From positions 3,720,001 to 3,784,000 of the forward strand of contig NZ_CP030117.1 of assembly GCF_001039275.2 (NCBI RefSeq): a DNA stretch of 64,000 nt, read 5' to 3'. Below are positions 55,214-64,000 of this stretch, piece by piece. How positions within the stretch are numbered: the stretch's first letter is position 1; each line of letters opens with the position of its first letter. Below the pieces are notes generated by a model. It ran no database searches. It was not told the origin of the DNA and was given only the letters and a program-made list of their open reading frames with translations. Made by a program: the position numbers and the translations under genes. Origin of the DNA: Brevibacillus brevis. Its GTDB lineage: Bacteria; Bacillota; Bacilli; Brevibacillales; Brevibacillaceae.

Positions 55214-56362
55214 TTAGTTGGAGACGAGCGCATAAGAGCGTGCCCACTCATCAGCTGCAAAAATATCTGCAAGCTCTGGACTCGCTACACCGGGGTGAGC
55301 TTCGCATGTTTTTCGGACGATCTTTTCAATGTCCAAAAAACGGATCGCTCCCTTCAAGAACCTATCAACTGCAACTTCATTGGCTGCATTCAGTACCGCA
55401 GTATGCGTACCTCCTGCCATGCCGCACTCATACGCTAATTTTAACAGTGGATAACGCTCATAATCCATGGCTGCAAAATGAAGCGTGGCGATCTTGACCA
55501 AATCGAGTGGTTCGGTAGGCAGTTCTTTTCTGATAGGATAGCTCATGGCGTACTGAATCGGAACCTTCATATCCGGCGTACCGAGTTGGGCCATAACCGC
55601 TCTGTCTTTGTATTCTACCATAGAGTGTATGATACTTTCATAATGCAATACGCATTCGATTTGCTTATAAGGTAAATCGAACAGCCAATGAGCCTCGATC
55701 ACTTCAAAACCTTTGTTCATCATTGTAGCAGAATCGATCGTAATCTTTGCACCCATGCTCCAATTCGGATGAGCCAATGCCTGCTCTACTGTCACTTGCT
55801 GTAAATCCTCACGAGAGAGGTGACGGAAGGAACCGCCTGAAGCGGTCAAAATGACCCGCGCCACATCTTCCTTGCGCTCACCTTGCAGACATTGGTAGAC
55901 AGCTGAATGCTCGCTGTCTACCGGAATAATCGATACGCCTTTTTCTTTCGCTCGTTTCATAACAACAGGGCCAGCGCTCACCAGTGTCTCTTTGTTGGCC
56001 AGTCCAATTGTTTTTCCCGCCTCAATCGCAGCGAGTGTAGGTGCGACCCCTACACTGCCGACAACAGCGGTCATAACGAAATTGGCAGCTTCATGACGGG
56101 CAACCAGTTCCAATCCTTCTGCCCCGTAAACGATTTCTGGTTGCGACTTACCCGCCAATCTATCTCGCAGTTCAACGGCAGCCTTCTCATTTCCCACAGA
56201 AACGAGCTCGGGCTTGAATTTTTCCACCTGGCGTGTCAATAGATCGACGTTTGTTCCAGCAGCCATAGCCACCACCGAAAAATCCTCAGGATGCTGATCT
56301 ACGACTTCAAGCGTGCTCGTTCCAACTGACCCCGTTGAACCTAAGAGCGCTATTTTTTTCAC
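55214..56362 (-). CDS. dxr: 1-deoxy-D-xylulose-5-phosphate reductoisomerase
   Basis: 382 residues from GTG 56362 ([14 protein letters not shown]), 8 nt after GAGGG; the upstream GTG at 56371 overlaps that site. NADPH-binding [11 protein letters not shown], the metal and substrate site [13 protein letters not shown] (about 145-157) and GASGGSFR-type TASGGSFR, and NEVAVDRFL near 345. Commits to the MEP pathway; ispG is two genes on. Confidence 0.95.
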   Translation of the reverse strand: MKKIALLGSTGSVGTSTLEVVDQHPEDFSVVAMAAGTNVDLLTRQVEKFKPELVSVGNEKAAVELRDRLAGKSQPEIVYGAEGLELVARHEAANFVMTAVVGSVGVAPTLAAIEAGKTIGLANKETLVSAGPVVMKRAKEKGVSIIPVDSEHSAVYQCLQGERKEDVARVILTASGGSFRHLSREDLQQVTVEQALAHPNWSMGAKITIDSATMMNKGFEVIEAHWLFDLPYKQIECVLHYESIIHSMVEYKDRAVMAQLGTPDMKVPIQYAMSYPIRKELPTEPLDLVKIATLHFAAMDYERYPLLKLAYECGMAGGTHTAVLNAANEVAVDRFLKGAIRFLDIEKIVRKTCEAHPGVASPELADIFAADEWARSYALVSN

Positions 56363-56402
56363 GGATTTCACCCTCTATATCTCTTTCTATATGCAAAAGG
56401 TT

Positions 56403-57188
56403 TTAGACAATACCTAATAGATGTAGAACCGGAAAGACGAGCAAAAAACTATCAAAGCGATCCAAAACGCCTCCGTGACCCGGAATGAGCTGTCCTGAAT
56501 CTTTTACATGGAAATGTCTCTTGAATGCCGACTCAACCAAATCACCCAATTGCCCGACGATCCCCACAACAAGTGCGATGGTCAATGCCTGATCAATCGC
56601 AAAATGTCCAAAGCTTGCATTGATGGAAAGAACAATCAAAACAGAAGCGACGAGACCTCCTAAGGCCCCTTCCACCGTCTTGTTTGGACTTATTTCCGGC
56701 CACAGCTTACGCTTACCTATTGCTTTTCCGACAAAATAGGCGCCCGAATCTGTCGACCAGATTCCCATAATGACCATGACCGTCAGCATGAATCCTTCAG
56801 GTAGGTTTCGGGTAGCGGCCATATAAGTAAAACCGTAGCCTATGTATAACGCCCCCACCAACGTAAGGGCGACGTGTTCAATGTGAAACTGATTTTTCCG
56901 CAAAACGGAGTAAATCAACAAGAGCAGGATGACGGGCAGCATCAGATCCGGCATGCTGATACTGAGCCAATCCGAAAATAATAGAGACGGCCACAAAATG
57001 CTTAACATCAATACATATCCGAGCAATCCTGCCAAATAAAATGACTGAATGCCAGCCATTCTCATAAATTCATAATAGCCAATGACAGCCAGTAAAAACA
57101 CCAATAGTGAGTACCAAACTCCACCAGCATACATCAATAATAGAAAAGCAGCCCCACCTATCAGGCCTGTTATTATACGTTGCTTCAA
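56403..57188 (-). CDS. cdsA: Phosphatidate cytidylyltransferase (TTG start)
   Basis: 261 residues with about eight hydrophobic helices. The C-terminal CdsA signature S-x3-KR-x-KD-x3-(IL)-GxGG-(VIL)-(LM)-DR is seen as SAFKRHFHVKDSGQLIPGHGGVLDR (about 218-242), with STDSGAYFVG upstream. Makes CDP-diacylglycerol from phosphatidate and CTP, feeding pgsA (located at the other end of this window). Start TTG 57188 behind GAGAGGTGG. Confidence 0.93.
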   Translation of the reverse strand: MKQRIITGLIGGAAFLLLMYAGGVWYSLLVFLLAVIGYYEFMRMAGIQSFYLAGLLGYVLMLSILWPSLLFSDWLSISMPDLMLPVILLLLIYSVLRKNQFHIEHVALTLVGALYIGYGFTYMAATRNLPEGFMLTVMVIMGIWSTDSGAYFVGKAIGKRKLWPEISPNKTVEGALGGLVASVLIVLSINASFGHFAIDQALTIALVVGIVGQLGDLVESAFKRHFHVKDSGQLIPGHGGVLDRFDSFLLVFPVLHLLGIV

Positions 57189-57205
57189 CTGATTCCACCT
57201 CTCGG

Positions 57206-57976
57206 CTATACCGCCCCGTAGCGACGAGCTCGGCCTTGGTATTCCACGATTGCCTGATAAAAATGTTCACGGGTAAAATCAGGCCATAGCACGTCCGTAA
57301 ACCATAATTCTGTATATGCTAATTGCCATAGCATAAAGTTACTCAAGCGAATCTCTCCACTTGTGCGAATCAAGAGGTCTGGATCGGGAATTTCGCTTGT
57401 ATACAGGTAGCTCGATATCAATTCTTCAGTCAGTTGTTCTGGTTGAAGCTCACCTGCTTTTACTTGTGCTGCCATTACTGAAAATGCTTTCGCAAGCTCA
57501 TCTCGCCCGCCGTAATTCAGGGCAAAATTCAATTGAAGACCGCTATTGTCCTTCGTTTTCTCTTCTGCTTCCAGCAGTGCTTTCAGCGTATGAGAAGGCA
57601 GCTCGTTTTTACTGCCCAGCATGCGTATGCGGACACCACGTTCTATTAATTCATCCAATTCTGTCGACAAAAATTCCTGCGGAAGTTTCATGAGAAAATC
57701 CACTTCATCGCGTGGTCGCTTCCAGTTTTCGGTAGAGAACGCGTACATCGTCATATAGCGCACGCCGATCTCGTCTGCAGCCTTGACGACTTCTTTTACT
57801 GCTTTCATTCCTGCACGGTGCCCGGCAACCCGGGGTAAACTGCGCTTATTGGCCCAACGACCGTTACCATCCATAATAATCGCCACATGCTCCGGAATCT
57901 TACCGGAACGATCCAACTCGGCTGGCTCCGATTGCTTTTCTTTGCGGCCCCATTTGCGCGCCAGATGTTCTAACAT
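57206..57976 (-). CDS. uppS: Isoprenyl (undecaprenyl) diphosphate synthase
   Basis: 256 residues. Cis-prenyltransferase motif MDGNGRWA near 36-42 with the catalytic Asp, then RVAGHRAGMKAVK and FALNYGGRDELAKA. Makes undecaprenyl diphosphate, the lipid carrier for peptidoglycan. A charged N-terminal extension (ARKWGRKEKQ) is present. ATG 57976 behind GGGGGAAC. Lies 66 nt after frr, across a hairpin. Confidence 0.95.
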   Translation of the reverse strand: MLEHLARKWGRKEKQSEPAELDRSGKIPEHVAIIMDGNGRWANKRSLPRVAGHRAGMKAVKEVVKAADEIGVRYMTMYAFSTENWKRPRDEVDFLMKLPQEFLSTELDELIERGVRIRMLGSKNELPSHTLKALLEAEEKTKDNSGLQLNFALNYGGRDELAKAFSVMAAQVKAGELQPEQLTEELISSYLYTSEIPDPDLLIRTSGEIRLSNFMLWQLAYTELWFTDVLWPDFTREHFYQAIVEYQGRARRYGAV

Positions 57977-58011
57977 AAAGTGTTCCCCCGTAATGAGAGA
58001 TATAGACGTAC

Positions 58012-58033
58012 ATCCCCCTCAAACGAGGGGGAT
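58012..58033. repeat. Inverted repeat between frr and uppS
   Basis: ATCCCCCTC and GAGGGGGAT (9 bp, 4-nt loop) with no U-run on the minus strand. A strong hairpin, but more likely an mRNA-stabilising or processing site than a terminator. Confidence 0.65.
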
Positions 58034-58042
58034 TACCATTAC

Positions 58043-58600
58043 CTATACTTCCAAAATGTCTTTCTCTTTGTCCTTAACGATCTTATCAACTTCGGCGATG
58101 AATTTATCCGTCGTTTTTTGTATAGTTTCTTGATGACGACGGGAATCGTCCTCAGAAATGGTAGCAGCTTTTTCAAGCTTTTTGATTTCATCGTTTGCAT
58201 CACGACGGATGTTACGGATCGCTACCTTTGCTTCTTCTCCACCTTTTCCTGCCAGCTTCACGAGGTCTTTACGACGCTCTTCTGTGAGTGGAGGTATGAT
58301 CAGGCGGATAATCACGCCATCGTTGGATGGAGAAATGCCCAAATCCGATTGTTGCAGCGCACGGTCAATTTCTTTAAGCGCTGTTTTATCCCAAGGCTGG
58401 ATAGTCAGCATACGCGGCTCTGGTACGCTGATGTTTGCCAATTGGCTAATCGGCGTTGGAGTGCCGTAGTAGTCTACTGTAACACGATCCAGCATCGCTG
58501 GGTTCGCACGACCTGCACGCAGGCTGGACAGATCTCTTTTCAAAGCATTGATCGCTTTATTCATGCGATCTTCCATGTCTTTTAGCACAGTTTGAGGCAT
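58043..58600 (-). CDS. frr: Ribosome recycling factor
   Basis: 185 residues, the usual length: [40 protein letters not shown], with the Arg-rich tip and [15 protein letters not shown]. Splits post-termination ribosomes with EF-G. ATG 58600 is 2 nt after the pyrH stop, so the genes are co-transcribed. Confidence 0.96.
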   Translation of the reverse strand: MPQTVLKDMEDRMNKAINALKRDLSSLRAGRANPAMLDRVTVDYYGTPTPISQLANISVPEPRMLTIQPWDKTALKEIDRALQQSDLGISPSNDGVIIRLIIPPLTEERRKDLVKLAGKGGEEAKVAIRNIRRDANDEIKKLEKAATISEDDSRRHQETIQKTTDKFIAEVDKIVKDKEKDILEV

Positions 58601-58602
58601 AA

Positions 58603-59441
<839 letters not shown>

Positions 59442-59450
59442 GCTTTGAAA

Positions 59451-59476
59451 ATAGGGAACACGAAGGTGTTCCCTAT
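59451..59476 (-). terminator. First hairpin after tsf (terminator-like)
   Basis: ATAGGGAACAC and GTGTTCCCTAT form 11 perfect pairs around a 4-nt CTTC loop, then TTTC on the minus strand. Partial termination between tsf and pyrH is likely. Confidence 0.7.
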
Positions 59477-59484
59477 AACCTTTA

Positions 59485-60372
59485 TTATTGCTTATTAACT
59501 TGAGCCATTACTTCAGCTGCGAAGTCTTCTTGTTTTTTCTCGATACCTTCGCCTACTTGGAAGCGAGCGAATTCTTTCAAGGTAGCGCCTGCTTCTTTCA
59601 ACAGAACAGCTACTTTCTTGTCAGTATCTTTTACGAATGGTTGCTCAACCAGTACGTATTCTTCGAAGAATTTGGAGAGGCGGCCTTCTACCATTTTCTC
59701 AACGATGTTAGCAGGTTTGCCTTCAGCCAGCGCTTGGTTTTTCAGAACTTCACGCTCGCGCTCGATCTCATCAGCGGAAACTTCATCACGGTTAGCAAAA
59801 CGAGGGTTAGACGCTGCTGCGTGCATGCCCAGGTCGCGAGCCAGTGTTTCGTCTTGTGTACCTTCCAAAGTAACCAGAACGCCGATGCGGCCACCCATGT
59901 GCAGGTAAGCACCGAAAACGCCGTTGTCTGTTTTCTCGGAGAGTGCAAAACGACGGAAGGAGATGTTTTCTCCGATAGTCGCGATTTTCTCGTTGATTAC
60001 ATGAGCCAAAGTCTCGCCAGCACCTTTGAAAGGTTGCTCCAGAGCTTCTTCAACAGATGCAGGACGTTGGGATACAACGTGCTCAGCGATGTCTTTCACA
60101 AGTGTTTGGAACTCAGGGTTTTTACCAACGAAGTCAGTTTCGCAGTTTACTTCTACAACTGCTGCTACGTTTCCAGCAACCGCTGTCGCAGTCAAACCTT
60201 CAGCTGCAATACGTCCGGATTTTTTCGCCGCTTTCGCTACACCGCGCTCACGGAGCAAGTCAATTGCTTTTTCCATGTCGCCTGCTGTTTCTTCCAGCGC
60301 GCGTTTGCAATCCATCATACCTGCGCCTGTACGCTCGCGCAGTTCTTTAACCGCTTGTGCACTAATTGCCAT
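59485..60372 (-). CDS. tsf: Translation elongation factor Ts
   Basis: 295 residues, near the family's full length. N-terminal module [20 protein letters not shown] (about 9-28), core with [15 protein letters not shown] (about 75-90) and the C-terminal coiled coil. Nucleotide exchange factor for EF-Tu. ATG 60372 behind CGAGGAGGT. A promoter (60405-60434) lies between the rpsB terminator and this gene. Confidence 0.97.
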   Translation of the reverse strand: MAISAQAVKELRERTGAGMMDCKRALEETAGDMEKAIDLLRERGVAKAAKKSGRIAAEGLTATAVAGNVAAVVEVNCETDFVGKNPEFQTLVKDIAEHVVSQRPASVEEALEQPFKGAGETLAHVINEKIATIGENISFRRFALSEKTDNGVFGAYLHMGGRIGVLVTLEGTQDETLARDLGMHAAASNPRFANRDEVSADEIEREREVLKNQALAEGKPANIVEKMVEGRLSKFFEEYVLVEQPFVKDTDKKVAVLLKEAGATLKEFARFQVGEGIEKKQEDFAAEVMAQVNKQ

Positions 60373-60404
60373 TGAGTGAAACCTCCTCGAAAAGTTACGA
60401 TCCT

Positions 60405-60434
60405 ATTATAATCGAAAAGCAAGTCGCCTGTTAA
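60405..60434 (-). promoter_or_regulatory. tsf promoter
   Basis: TTAACA (60429-60434) and TATAAT (60405-60410) with an 18-nt spacer on the minus strand, about 35-60 nt before the tsf start. Confidence 0.65.
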
Positions 60435-60454
60435 CCTCGGCGACGCTATTCAGC

Positions 60455-60495
60455 AAAAAAGGATGGACGGGGGTTCTGACACCCTCAGTCCACCC
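60455..60495 (-). terminator. Terminator after rpsB
   Basis: GGGTGGAC pairs with GTCCATCC (one G-U; 60488-60495 with 60461-60468), with an inner GGGTG/CCCCC helix and a 6-base T-run. It ends 15 nt after the rpsB stop. Confidence 0.85.
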
Positions 60496-60509
60496 TTTAA
60501 CACACATGC

Positions 60510-61220
60510 TTACGCAGTTGTTGTTGCTTGTTGCTCTGTACCTTGATTTCCTTCCAGGAGAGCGTCTGCCATTTTAGCAGTGAGCAATTTCACAGCGCGA
60601 ATTGCGTCATCGTTACCTGGGATCACATAATCGATTTCATCTGGATCGCAGTTAGTATCTACGATCGCTACGATTGGGATACCCAATTTACGAGCTTCTG
60701 CTACAGCGATGCGCTCTTTACGAGGATCGATGACAAACAGAGCGTCAGGCAGTTTATCCATGTGAGCGATACCGCCCAAGAATTTTTCCAGACGATCCAT
60801 TTCTTTGCGCAGAACGATAACTTCTTTCTTAGGCAATACTGCGAAAGTACCATCGTTTTCCATACGTTTCAGCTCAGCCAAGCGAGCAGTACGTTTTTTG
60901 ATGGTTGTGAAGTTTGTCAGAGTACCACCCAACCAACGTTGGTTGATGAAGTAGTGACCTGTGCGTTCTGCTTCTTCTTTAACGGATTCTTGTGCCTGCT
61001 TCTTCGTACCAACGAAGAGGATTTTTCCGCCATCTTGAGCGAGTTCACGCACGAAGTTGTACGCTTCCTCTACTTTTTTAACGGTTTTTTGCAGGTCGAT
61101 AATGTAGATTCCGTTACGTTCGGTGAAGATATAGCGAGCCATTTTCGGGTTCCAACGACGAGTTTGGTGACCGAAGTGTACACCAGCCTCGAGCAATTGT
61201 TTCATCGAAATTACTGCCAT
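60510..61220 (-). CDS. rpsB: Ribosomal protein uS2
   Basis: 236 residues: [32 protein letters not shown], then [15 protein letters not shown] and [11 protein letters not shown]. The tail is Gln/Thr-rich. Binds the 30S head-body junction. ATG 61220 behind AAGGAGGTG. A promoter and a folded leader lie upstream. Confidence 0.97.
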   Translation of the reverse strand: MAVISMKQLLEAGVHFGHQTRRWNPKMARYIFTERNGIYIIDLQKTVKKVEEAYNFVRELAQDGGKILFVGTKKQAQESVKEEAERTGHYFINQRWLGGTLTNFTTIKKRTARLAELKRMENDGTFAVLPKKEVIVLRKEMDRLEKFLGGIAHMDKLPDALFVIDPRKERIAVAEARKLGIPIVAIVDTNCDPDEIDYVIPGNDDAIRAVKLLTAKMADALLEGNQGTEQQATTTA

Positions 61221-61284
61221 ATTTCACACCTCCTTCAAAAATGGTTTTTGTGATGCCTACCTCCGCCTCACCGCATGTTCCAAG

Positions 61285-61319
61285 CAATTCTGCCATTGGC
61301 AGCACCGTTGCTGGAATTG
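61285..61319 (-). promoter_or_regulatory. Folded rpsB 5' leader
   Basis: CAATTC/GAATTG (61285-61290 with 61314-61319) closes a domain containing CAGCA-ACGG-TGCTG (61300-61313) and, overlapping it, CTGCC-AAT-GGCAG. The leader from the promoter to the start is about 120 nt. S2 autoregulation is known elsewhere; a match here is inferred from position. Confidence 0.5.
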
Positions 61320-61348
61320 GTGGACGTGCGATTTCAACACCGTAAATG

Positions 61349-61377
61349 AATATATCATATGGGAGTTTCAATTGCAA
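61349..61377 (-). promoter_or_regulatory. rpsB promoter
   Basis: TTGCAA (61372-61377) and TATATT (61349-61354) with a 17-nt spacer on the minus strand, just past the previous gene's terminator. Confidence 0.75.
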
Positions 61378-61457
61378 CAAACGAATTCCATTTATTTCGT
61401 AAAAAAAAGTTTTGACCCTTCTTGCCTGACGACAAATGGACACATTTGGTTACATTG

Positions 61458-61482
61458 AAAAAACCGCCTATTTTTTAGGCGG
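61458..61482 (-). terminator. Terminator of the flagellar-region transcript
   Basis: CCGCCTA and TAGGCGG (61464-61470 with 61476-61482) around an all-A minus-strand loop, followed by a 6-base T-run. The stop codon of the preceding gene lies in the stem. Confidence 0.9.
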
Positions 61483-62142
61483 AGTTGTTATCAACTTGAC
61501 GATATCTGCTTCCTTAGCGGCGGTCGACACTTCATAGGTACCGACACGAATACGATTTAGCTTGTCGCTCGCACGTAGCTGTGCCACAAATTGATTGTCG
61601 GCAGGAAGGATTCCTTCCTTAACTAGAATCTGCGCTACATCCTCTGCAGTTGCTTTGTAAGGAACGGTGAAAGATACCTTCTTTTCTGCTACTGGTGCTT
61701 CCACTGTCGGAGCTGTAGGTGGCAGCGCATTGGGTGACGTTGGTGTCTGCGTATTCGGTGCGGTTGGAGTAGGGTGACCGTCCTTACTCGGATTGGTTGG
61801 CGGAATCGCCTTTTGCTCTGATGAAGCTGCAGGCGTCGTAGGCTGTACAGTTGGCGTCTGCGGTTGCTTTGTCACAGGCGCCACTGTTTGACCTACCTTT
61901 GGCGTAACTGGCGCCTTAGGCACTCCAGGAGCTGGCTGTACCTTCACTTTTTTTTCTTCCTGCCACTGTTTGTATTCTTCTGCTGTAAGCACGACCATTT
62001 CCAGCTCTTGTGCAGCTACTTTCATTTGATCGACAGTCATGGCTGGGGCTTGCGTAGCCTGCTTAGGCGCTAACATTCCGATTATGGAGGTAGCCACAAT
62101 CAGTCCTGCTCCAAATCCAAATAAGAGCTCTTGTTTACGCAT
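61468..62142 (-). CDS. Pro-rich membrane protein with an MltG/LysM-like C-terminus
   Basis: 224 residues from ATG 62142, inside the end of the swrB-like gene (8-nt overlap). An N-terminal membrane anchor (LLFGFGAGLIVATSIIGML, about 5-24), a coiled segment, and a long Pro/Thr/Gln-rich linker (about 70-155) lead to a 65-residue C-terminal module: VPYKATAEDVAQILVKEGILP with DKLNRIRVGTYEVSTAA. That pattern resembles the LysM-like substrate-binding module of MltG (YceG) endolytic transglycosylases. The catalytic part is absent. Function is unknown; a cell-wall location outside the membrane is inferred. Confidence 0.75.
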   Translation of the reverse strand: MRKQELLFGFGAGLIVATSIIGMLAPKQATQAPAMTVDQMKVAAQELEMVVLTAEEYKQWQEEKKVKVQPAPGVPKAPVTPKVGQTVAPVTKQPQTPTVQPTTPAASSEQKAIPPTNPSKDGHPTPTAPNTQTPTSPNALPPTAPTVEAPVAEKKVSFTVPYKATAEDVAQILVKEGILPADNQFVAQLRASDKLNRIRVGTYEVSTAAKEADIVKLITTPPKK

Positions 62143-62650
62143 CGGCAAGACCTCGCTCATGCCTGTCAGCCAAGGAAAAGATCAAATCGATTTCTCCTCT
62201 GCCGGCACCGAGTCGTTTTGCAATCTCATCCCGAGACAACCCTTCTTTACTCAGCTCAAAGGCACGGCGATAACGTTCTCGTAGTGCCAGCATATCCACC
62301 TCTTGATCTTGAGGTGCTGGTTCTATCCGATTCGTTTCCTTTGGAGCTTCCTGCTTATGAGTTTCACTCTTTTGCCATTGTTCTTCCATATTGTCTAATC
62401 GCTTACGCAAACTAGCGATATCCTCGAGAAGATCCGCTCTCATTTCCTGCCATTCTGCAGCAAGAAGATTGGTTTCTTGCTTTACCTGTTTTTGAAGACG
62501 CTGCACGCTTTTTTCGAGCTCGTCCTTGTCCGTCGTGCGTTGTGTCGGTATTGAGGAAAAGGAGTCAACAGGCTGCTTCTTTTTAATGACAAAAGCAAGA
62601 AGCATGCTGATCATTCCTGCTCCAATCAGGATGGGATACACTACGTCCAT
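62135..62650 (-). CDS. DUF6115 / SwrB-like motility protein
   Basis: 171 residues from ATG 62650 behind AAAGGTGG; the longer GTG start at 62659 is inside that site. One N-terminal transmembrane helix (IGAGMISMLLAFVI, about 8-22), a coiled coil (about 40-100), a Pro/Gln linker, and a C-terminal helix-turn-helix-like segment: RRAFELSKEGLSRDEIAKRLGAGRGEIDLIFSL. This is the arrangement of B. subtilis SwrB (YlxL), a flagellar assembly factor at the same place between the che-sigD genes and rpsB. Homology is suggested by layout and the tail. Confidence 0.75.
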   Translation of the reverse strand: MDVVYPILIGAGMISMLLAFVIKKKQPVDSFSSIPTQRTTDKDELEKSVQRLQKQVKQETNLLAAEWQEMRADLLEDIASLRKRLDNMEEQWQKSETHKQEAPKETNRIEPAPQDQEVDMLALRERYRRAFELSKEGLSRDEIAKRLGAGRGEIDLIFSLADRHERGLADA

Positions 62651-62683
62651 GTTGTCCACCTTTATTTCTGGCTTGATCTTCGT

Positions 62684-63022
62684 TTATAAAGAAATATCTA
62701 TAATACGCCCACGCAATGGATCTCTCATGAGATCAGCATTCGTAGATACACCTTCGCTCGATTCGGACATTTGACTTCCAGCGGATTCTTTTTTGTCCTG
62801 ATGTTCTTGCTGTCCTTGCTTTTTTTCTCGTTCGCGTATCTGGTTCTTTTGTGACTGCTCAAGATCGCTCGGGCGCTGGCGCATATGTTCATCCAGGTCT
62901 CTTCGCTGATCAATCATTGATTGTTGTTCATGCATGGTTCGTTGTTGCTGATGCTCCTGAATTCGGCTGACTTCTAGCGTTCGTGGTATTGCCACCTGCA
63001 ATTCAACCGCTTTCAAACTCAT
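62684..63022 (-). CDS. Gln/Arg-rich hypothetical protein of the flagellar gene cluster
   Basis: 112 residues, very hydrophilic, with a central run rich in Gln, Arg, Glu and Lys (about 22-80) and a conserved-looking end DPLRGRIIDISL. The start is ATG 63022 with GGGAG 10 nt upstream. No transmembrane segment or catalytic motif. The first twenty residues (VELQVAIPRTLEVSRIQEHQ) may bind a partner. Lies between the FapA-like and SwrB-like genes, so a motility-linked role is possible. Family not recognised. Confidence 0.7.
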   Translation of the reverse strand: MSLKAVELQVAIPRTLEVSRIQEHQQQRTMHEQQSMIDQRRDLDEHMRQRPSDLEQSQKNQIREREKKQGQQEHQDKKESAGSQMSESSEGVSTNADLMRDPLRGRIIDISL

Positions 63023-63068
63023 ATGGCCCCAACTCCCTTTATCACACTAAGTATGTTAGCATCCTGGA

Positions 63069-64000
63069 TTAGATAAGAGTTGCTGTGCTAATTTCACCGT
63101 CCAGCACAATAAATCGCGTTCTTGCATACTCGTGCTTGATAAAGTGCACCAGCTTTCCAAACGTCATTTTGATTCCTGGATACATCACATGATATGCCTC
63201 AATAGCTGCTGGTCCTTCCCCTTTCAGCTCGAGTTCAATATCATTTCTGCGTGCTTCCAATTCCTTGCTTTCTTTTTCCAGAACCAAACGAGTATTGGTT
63301 AGCTTGATTTGCATGAGACGTTTGTCTGCTGGAAGTTCTTTGCTGACTTGAAGAATCTGATTCATAACGCCTAGGCCTTGATCTGTTTTGCGTAAATTTT
63401 CATACACATTTTGTAGTTCTTTTTGAATGTTCGCTAGTTCTTGTCTTAATTCCGGTTTTACTCCTACTTCGAGTATCGTAGGAGTGGCGCTGCTGTTCCC
63501 AAATACTCGAGCCGCAATCTTTTCCCCAGCTTGCAGCACACCGCCAATGATGAAGCCTTTTGCCCCTTTGCAAATGATTTGCTTTCCAGCTCGTACGGTT
63601 GAGAACATGATGCTTTGTGAAACAATCACTTGATTGCCAGCCGTTACATTGGCGTTTTGGATAAAGGATGTCCGGACATCTTTCCCCGCAACAATGCAGC
63701 CTTTGTCCTGGGCAACTATTCCGCTTTTGATTTCAATGGAGCCTTCCGCGTACAACTCGGCCCCTTCTACACTGCCAAGTACGCGTATATCTCCTGATGA
63801 CTTTACGCGAAAGCCATTCAATACGTTCCCGCGAATGACCACCGTTCCCACAAAATCAATATTGCCAACACCAAAATCAACATCCCCGTTTACTTCAAAT
63901 ACGGGAAACACGTTCATTTTTGCCTGTTCCGTAAAGGAGACTTGCCCGTCAATAGCGGCGTATAGCATCGTCCGCTCTTGATTGAGCACAACATTTTTCC
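63069..64000 (-). CDS. FapA-family (DUF342) protein, 5' end outside the window
   Basis: About 310 codons are inside; the frame remains open through the right edge, and the GTG at 63989 is not preceded by a ribosome site, so the true start is upstream of the window. The protein shows a right-handed beta-helix-like repeat region (DVDFGVGNIDFVGTVVIRGNV, SSGDIRVLGSVEGAELYAEGSIEIKSGI) typical of FapA, then a coiled coil (about 185-260) and a short C-terminal domain. FapA proteins are cytoplasmic polymerising proteins found in flagellar or polar clusters. The role is not established. Confidence 0.85.
   Translation of the reverse strand, partial: KNVVLNQERTMLYAAIDGQVSFTEQAKMNVFPVFEVNGDVDFGVGNIDFVGTVVIRGNVLNGFRVKSSGDIRVLGSVEGAELYAEGSIEIKSGIVAQDKGCIVAGKDVRTSFIQNANVTAGNQVIVSQSIMFSTVRAGKQIICKGAKGFIIGGVLQAGEKIAARVFGNSSATPTILEVGVKPELRQELANIQKELQNVYENLRKTDQGLGVMNQILQVSKELPADKRLMQIKLTNTRLVLEKESKELEARRNDIELELKGEGPAAIEAYHVMYPGIKMTFGKLVHFIKHEYARTRFIVLDGEISTATLI

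Noticed and set aside
61114..61443. An open frame of 109 codons across the rpsB leader on the minus strand
   Set aside because: It overlaps the start of rpsB in another frame, has no ribosome site and spans the predicted folded leader and promoter.

Overview
The window looks like a chromosomal segment of a spore-forming, motile Bacillota bacterium of the Bacillales, most likely Brevibacillus or a close relative. This is inferred from the gene order (frr-uppS-cdsA-dxr-rseP-proS-polC, rimP-nusA-rnpM-infB-rbfA-truB-ribF-rpsO-pnp, spoVF-asd-dapG-dapA, tepA-ftsK/spoIIIE, ymf-rodZ-pgsA-cinA-recA-rny-ymdB), from sporulation genes (dpaA/dpaB, a ymxH-like gene, a SpoIIIE-type translocase) and from strong AGGAGG ribosome sites with many TTG/GTG starts. 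No database search was possible. Every gene I could support lies on the minus strand, so transcription runs from high to low coordinates and the window reads as one arm of a replichore with genes on the leading strand.

In transcription order, 64000-61468 is the tail of a flagellar/chemotaxis cluster: a FapA-like protein cut by the window edge, a Gln-rich hypothetical protein, a SwrB-like DUF6115 protein and a Pro-rich protein with an MltG/LysM-like tail. Next come rpsB, tsf, pyrH and frr (translation and UMP synthesis), then a lipid, isoprenoid and envelope block with uppS, cdsA, dxr, rseP and ispG, followed by proS and polC. A consensus promoter and hairpin leader open the rimP-nusA-rnpM-ylxQ-infB-ylxP-rbfA-nrnA-truB-ribF run. 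rpsO and pnp follow, each with a structured upstream region.

From 35.1 to 24.5 kb are a polysaccharide deacetylase (ylxY-like), an M16 protease, a ymxH-like gene, the dipicolinate/lysine-diaminopimelate block (dpaA, dpaB, asd, dapG, dapA), a ribonuclease J, tepA and ylzJ. From 24.3 to 8.9 kb are ftsK/spoIIIE, a GntR regulator, a nucleoside-type BMP ABC importer, a secreted LysM/M23 peptidase with a small zinc-ribbon gene, the ymfF-ymfH-ymfI-ymfJ group (EF-P modification associated), ymfK and rodZ. The last 9 kb holds rimO, pgsA, cinA, a DEAD-box helicase, recA with a LexA-type operator, recX, rny and the start of ymdB.

Most of the window is conserved housekeeping DNA. No prophage, insertion sequence, CRISPR array, tRNA or rRNA gene was seen. 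The most interesting unexplained signals are non-coding: a structured, terminator-ending leader between recX and rny; a multi-hairpin region between rpsO and pnp; and hairpin leaders ahead of rimP-nusA and rpsB. No intergenic stretch exceeds 300 bases; the longest (recX-rny, rpsO-pnp, rpsB upstream, ftsK upstream) are described below.
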